Shown here: positions 6,440-8,175 of the stretch, in pieces
Layout: each line of letters starts with the position of its first letter
How positions within the stretch are numbered: position 1 is the first letter of the stretch
Source: an uncultured Eubacteriales bacterium
Lineage (GTDB): Bacteria > Bacillota > Clostridia > Oscillospirales > CAG-272
Reading direction: 5' to 3'
Assembly (NCBI GenBank): GCA_934500855.1
Contig: CAKSUH010000060.1
Span: forward strand, 1-8,175
DNA: 8,175 nucleotides
The notes under the pieces: generated by a model
Told to the model about the DNA's origin: nothing
Seen by the model: only the letters and a program-made list of their open reading frames with translations
The model's database searches: none
Position numbers and translations under genes: made by a program

Positions 6440-6958
6440 TCACATTTCCTTTCTGCGGACTTCGTCAAGGTTATCCCAGAAAGCCTCAAATTCCGCCTTC
6501 GAAATACGCCCGTTCCGGATCAGGATACGGTACGGAACGCCCTTCCATTCATAGGCAATCCCCGAATCGGTATAACCGTTTCTTTCGTAGAATGCCCTGC
6601 GCTTCGTTCTCTGTTCGGCATTCGGCGCCGAAGGATCCTCCGCCTCGATATCAAGAATGATTCTGTTGCCGGGATAACGGGCGGATATCAATCGGAGAAT
6701 CTGCGAGCCGTATCCGTGGTCGCGAAGATTTTCCGCAATTGCAAGAAACAGAATATGTGTGATATCTCCGAATGTGAGCGTTGAATAAAACCCGCAGAAA
6801 GTCTCACCGTCGTAACAGGCGATCAACTCGCTTTCGTCGTTGTGTTTCATCAGATATTTTGCCGGAACGCGCTCCTCTTTCGGAAAAGCGGTCAGGTACA
6901 GATGCCGGAATTTTTTATAATCTTCAAAACCTTCTGTTATTTCTTTTTCACTAAGCAT
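6440..6958 (-). CDS. GNAT family N-acetyltransferase
   Basis: This 172-residue protein is a GCN5-related acetyltransferase, which transfers acetyl from acetyl-CoA to an amine; the substrate cannot be told from sequence. An N-terminal helix region ends in A-F-P-K-E-E-R (24-30). The acetyl-CoA loop is L-R-D-H-G-Y-G-S-Q-I-L (78-88), fitting the R/Q-x-x-G-x-G/A pattern, after the beta strand I-L-F-L-A-I. The C-terminal F-Y-E-R-N-G-Y (123-129) is the typical motif-B segment. The start at 6958 is chosen because AAGGA lies five bases upstream on the minus strand; an in-frame ATG at 7030 would add 24 basic, poorly conserved-looking residues. Base composition is clearly lower in GC than the flanking genes, which could reflect recent acquisition. 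It is convergent with plsX and downstream of trmO on the same strand, about 190 bases apart. Confidence 0.85.
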   Translation of the reverse strand: MLSEKEITEGFEDYKKFRHLYLTAFPKEERVPAKYLMKHNDESELIACYDGETFCGFYSTLTFGDITHILFLAIAENLRDHGYGSQILRLISARYPGNRIILDIEAEDPSAPNAEQRTKRRAFYERNGYTDSGIAYEWKGVPYRILIRNGRISKAEFEAFWDNLDEVRRKEM

Positions 6959-7149
6959 AAAAATCCTTTCTTCGGGAACTTCGGGAAAGAGAGAAAGCGA
7001 TTTTCGCTGTATGCGCCTTTGGGACTTCATACCGCAAAAAATTCTTCGGCTTTCCCGTAGTCATTCTCCGTTTTCAATATTTTCTCCGCACGGTAAATCT
7101 CATAACGGGATTACCAACCGTTTACCCGGACTCCGTTCGGGGAGGTATG
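6959..7149. other. Intergenic spacer between trmO and the acetyltransferase gene
   Basis: This AT-rich stretch of 191 bases separates two minus-strand genes. It contains a weak imperfect hairpin at 7125-7141 (seven pairs with one G-T, three-base loop) just after the trmO stop, without a T tract on the minus strand. I could not find a convincing -35/-10 pair for the acetyltransferase gene. No open reading frame with a plausible start and family match is seen. Confidence 0.5.
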
Positions 7150-7860
7150 TCAGACAAGCGACTCCATCCCCGTAACCGTCAGGCAATCCCCCGACACACA
7201 AAACAGGATGTTCCACCCCGCAAAACTGACCCCGTATTCGCGGGAGGGATCGTCCTGATAGGACGGCCGCGGGTCGTTCTCCAACAGAAGCCGAGCCGAA
7301 GCGCGCTTTTCCGCAGGGAGCAGATCACACAAGGCGGGCGGAAAGTCCACCTCCAACCGGTGCGCCATGACAGGCTCCGCAAAGCCGCCGCTCGCATCCG
7401 TGTGACAGTCGGTGTAGGGCAGATACGGCTTGATGTCGAGAATCGGCGTTCCGTGCATCAGATCCGCGCCGCCAACGACCAAAACGCTCCCCTCCGCTTC
7501 GGTCTCCTCCACCCGAAGCAGACGAACCGAGGACAGCCCGATCGGATTGGGACGGAACGGCGAGCGGGAGGCAAACACCCCGACGGGCGTGTTCCCGCCG
7601 AGACGCGGCGGACGGACCATCGGTTGGAATTTCGCGTTGTGGGGAACGGCGGAAAAATCCCAAAGCAGCCAGAGATGGGAAAAACCCGTAATGCCGCGCA
7701 GCGCGTCGGGGTTGCGGAATTCGGGAAGAAAGACGATGCGGGCTTCCAGTTCGGGCAGCAGACCGCTCTGGCGCGGAATGCCGAATTTCTCGGGGAAATC
7801 GGTTCGGATGTGGGCAACGGGACGGCAGACAAAACCGCCGTCGGATATAATATGCTTCAT
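7150..7860 (-). CDS. trmO: tRNA (N6-threonylcarbamoyladenosine(37)-N6)-methyltransferase TrmO (TsaA family)
   Basis: TrmO uses S-adenosylmethionine to methylate t6A37 to m6t6A in certain tRNAs that read ANN codons (tRNA-Thr(GGU) in E. coli). The 236-residue protein carries the TsaA/YaeB beta-barrel signature: F-P-E-K-F-G-I-P-R-Q-S-G-L (22-34), G-F-S-H-L-W-L-L-W-D-F (59-69), G-V-F-A-S-R-S-P-F-R-P-N-P-I-G (94-108) and G-T-P-I-L-D-I-K-P-Y-L-P-Y (137-149). The residue before G-T-P is His136, where the family usually has D-G-T-P. A C-terminal domain follows, with D-P-R-P-S-Y and E-Y-G-V. The start at 7860 is set by GGAGG (plus-strand 7868-7872) seven bases upstream; an in-frame ATG at 7884 would leave that site inside the gene. 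A good promoter lies directly upstream. The gene diverges from the tRNA unit. Confidence 0.93.
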   Translation of the reverse strand: MKHIISDGGFVCRPVAHIRTDFPEKFGIPRQSGLLPELEARIVFLPEFRNPDALRGITGFSHLWLLWDFSAVPHNAKFQPMVRPPRLGGNTPVGVFASRSPFRPNPIGLSSVRLLRVEETEAEGSVLVVGGADLMHGTPILDIKPYLPYTDCHTDASGGFAEPVMAHRLEVDFPPALCDLLPAEKRASARLLLENDPRPSYQDDPSREYGVSFAGWNILFCVSGDCLTVTGMESLV

Positions 7861-7893
7861 AAAACAGCCTCCGCGGAAAATCAACTCCCCTAT

Positions 7894-7922
7894 ATTGTAG
7901 CCCGAAAGGGAGAAAAAGTCAA
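7894..7922 (-). promoter_or_regulatory. Sigma-70-type promoter of trmO
   Basis: On the minus strand, TTGACT (plus 7917-7922) and TACAAT (plus 7894-7899) are separated by exactly 17 bases, one mismatch each from consensus. Transcription would begin near 7887, giving a leader of about 25-30 bases with the GGAGG site. Confidence 0.8.
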
Positions 7923-7971
7923 GAGCGAAAGAAAAAGTTTTGATACAGGGAGACTTTTTTCAAAAAAACTA

Positions 7972-8000
7972 TTGACAAAAGATAGGAGATGTGGTATAAT
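7972..8000 (+). promoter_or_regulatory. Consensus extended -10 promoter of the tRNA unit
   Basis: TTGACA at 7972-7977 and TATAAT at 7995-8000 are both perfect and 17 bases apart, and TGG directly before the -10 box gives the extended TGn element. The run at 7955-7971 upstream is T- and A-rich, like an UP element. This architecture suits constant high expression, as for stable RNA. Transcription should start near 8007, about 40 bases before the tRNA. Confidence 0.9.
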
Positions 8001-8047
8001 AACAAATGCGAACCGAAAAGGAAAGCAGGCTCCGAGGGGTGTGTAAC

Positions 8048-8136
8048 GCCGGTGTGGCGGAACAGGCAGACGCCCGGGACTTAAAATCCCGTGATGCGCA
8101 AGCATCGTACCGGTTCGATCCCGGTCACCGGCACCA
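8048..8136 (+). tRNA. tRNA-Leu(UAA)
   Basis: The acceptor arms 8048-8054 and 8126-8132 pair over all seven bases (GCCGGTG with CACCGGC), followed by discriminator A and an encoded CCA at 8134-8136. The anticodon stem CGGGA/TCCCG closes a seven-base loop CTTAAAA with anticodon TAA, reading UUA and UUG. A long variable arm with stem GATGC/GCATC and loop GCAA marks a class II tRNA, and the T arm ACCGG-TTCGATC-CCGGT is complete. The length of 89 bases with CCA is normal for tRNA-Leu. Confidence 0.96.
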
Positions 8137-8161
8137 TCTGTCGGACCGAGGAAAAAAATAT

Positions 8162-8175
8162 CGCGGGGTAGAGCA
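8162..8175 (+). tRNA. Partial tRNA, probably initiator tRNA-fMet, cut by the window end
   Basis: The last 14 bases, CGCGGGG followed by TA and GAGCA, match the 5' acceptor strand, positions 8-9 and the start of the D stem of a tRNA. C at position 1 with this acceptor is typical of bacterial initiator tRNA. The anticodon is outside the window, so identity is inferred. It lies 25 bases after tRNA-Leu and is presumably co-transcribed with it. Confidence 0.6.

Noticed and set aside
6959..7030. N-terminal extension of 24 residues on the acetyltransferase
   Set aside because: The ATG at 6958 has a well-spaced AAGGA site and the GNAT fold begins right after it; the extension is basic and does not look like part of the domain.
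7125..7141. Hairpin just past the trmO stop as a terminator
   Set aside because: It has only seven pairs with a G-T, a three-base loop, and no T tract on the minus strand.
7147..8046. Plus-strand open frame of 299 codons opposite trmO and running through the promoters
   Set aside because: It is antisense to trmO, contains low-complexity Arg/Gln/Lys-rich translation, and would include both divergent promoters.
1..8175. CRISPR arrays, insertion sequences, integrases or riboswitches
   Set aside because: No direct repeat array, transposase-like frame, inverted-repeat ends or recognisable riboswitch core was found by reading both strands.

Overview
The window looks like chromosomal DNA from a fairly GC-rich member of the Bacillota, most likely an anaerobic clostridial lineage of the Oscillospiraceae/Ruminococcaceae kind. 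The reasons are accD and accA as separate adjacent genes inside a fatty-acid cluster, strong GGAGG ribosome binding sites, tRNA genes with encoded CCA, sigma-70-type promoters close to consensus, and a flavodoxin-fold protein with a clustered-cysteine motif of a type common in anaerobes. The genus cannot be fixed from the sequence alone.

Positions 1-6348 are one dense, co-directional (+) gene block for malonyl-CoA supply, fatty-acid elongation and entry into phospholipid. In order it holds the C-terminal two thirds of a ketosynthase-fold protein, fabG, fabZ, fabD, accD, accA, a flavodoxin-fold (iron-sulfur flavoprotein-like) gene and a divergent plsX. Junctions are overlaps or gaps of at most 11 bases, so this is almost certainly one operon whose promoter lies upstream of the window. 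It ends in a strong hairpin at 6357-6398. AccA and AccD form the carboxyltransferase that makes malonyl-CoA, FabD loads it on ACP, FabG and FabZ reduce and dehydrate the beta-ketoacyl-ACP, and PlsX would turn acyl-ACP into acyl-phosphate. The biotin carboxylase and carrier (accC, accB), ACP, FabH and the enoyl reductase are not in the window.

The most interesting point is the first gene. It aligns with FabF without gaps around the active site, but the nucleophilic Cys is Ala, neither catalytic His is at its usual position (the first is best aligned with Asn, the second is Glu), and the GFGGTN loop is altered. It looks like a catalytically dead, chain-length-factor-like ketosynthase paralogue inside what otherwise resembles a primary fatty-acid operon. 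PlsX, FabD and AccA also carry changes in signature motifs, which suggests a divergent version of the pathway.

Positions 6440-7860 carry two minus-strand genes: a GNAT acetyltransferase that is visibly more AT-rich than its surroundings, and trmO (tsaA), a tRNA m6t6A37 methyltransferase with its own promoter. Positions 7972-8175 hold a plus-strand tRNA unit: a perfect consensus promoter with an extended -10, tRNA-Leu(UAA), and the first 14 bases of a second tRNA, probably initiator tRNA-fMet, cut by the window edge. trmO and the tRNA unit are divergently transcribed from a shared intergenic region of about 190 bases.
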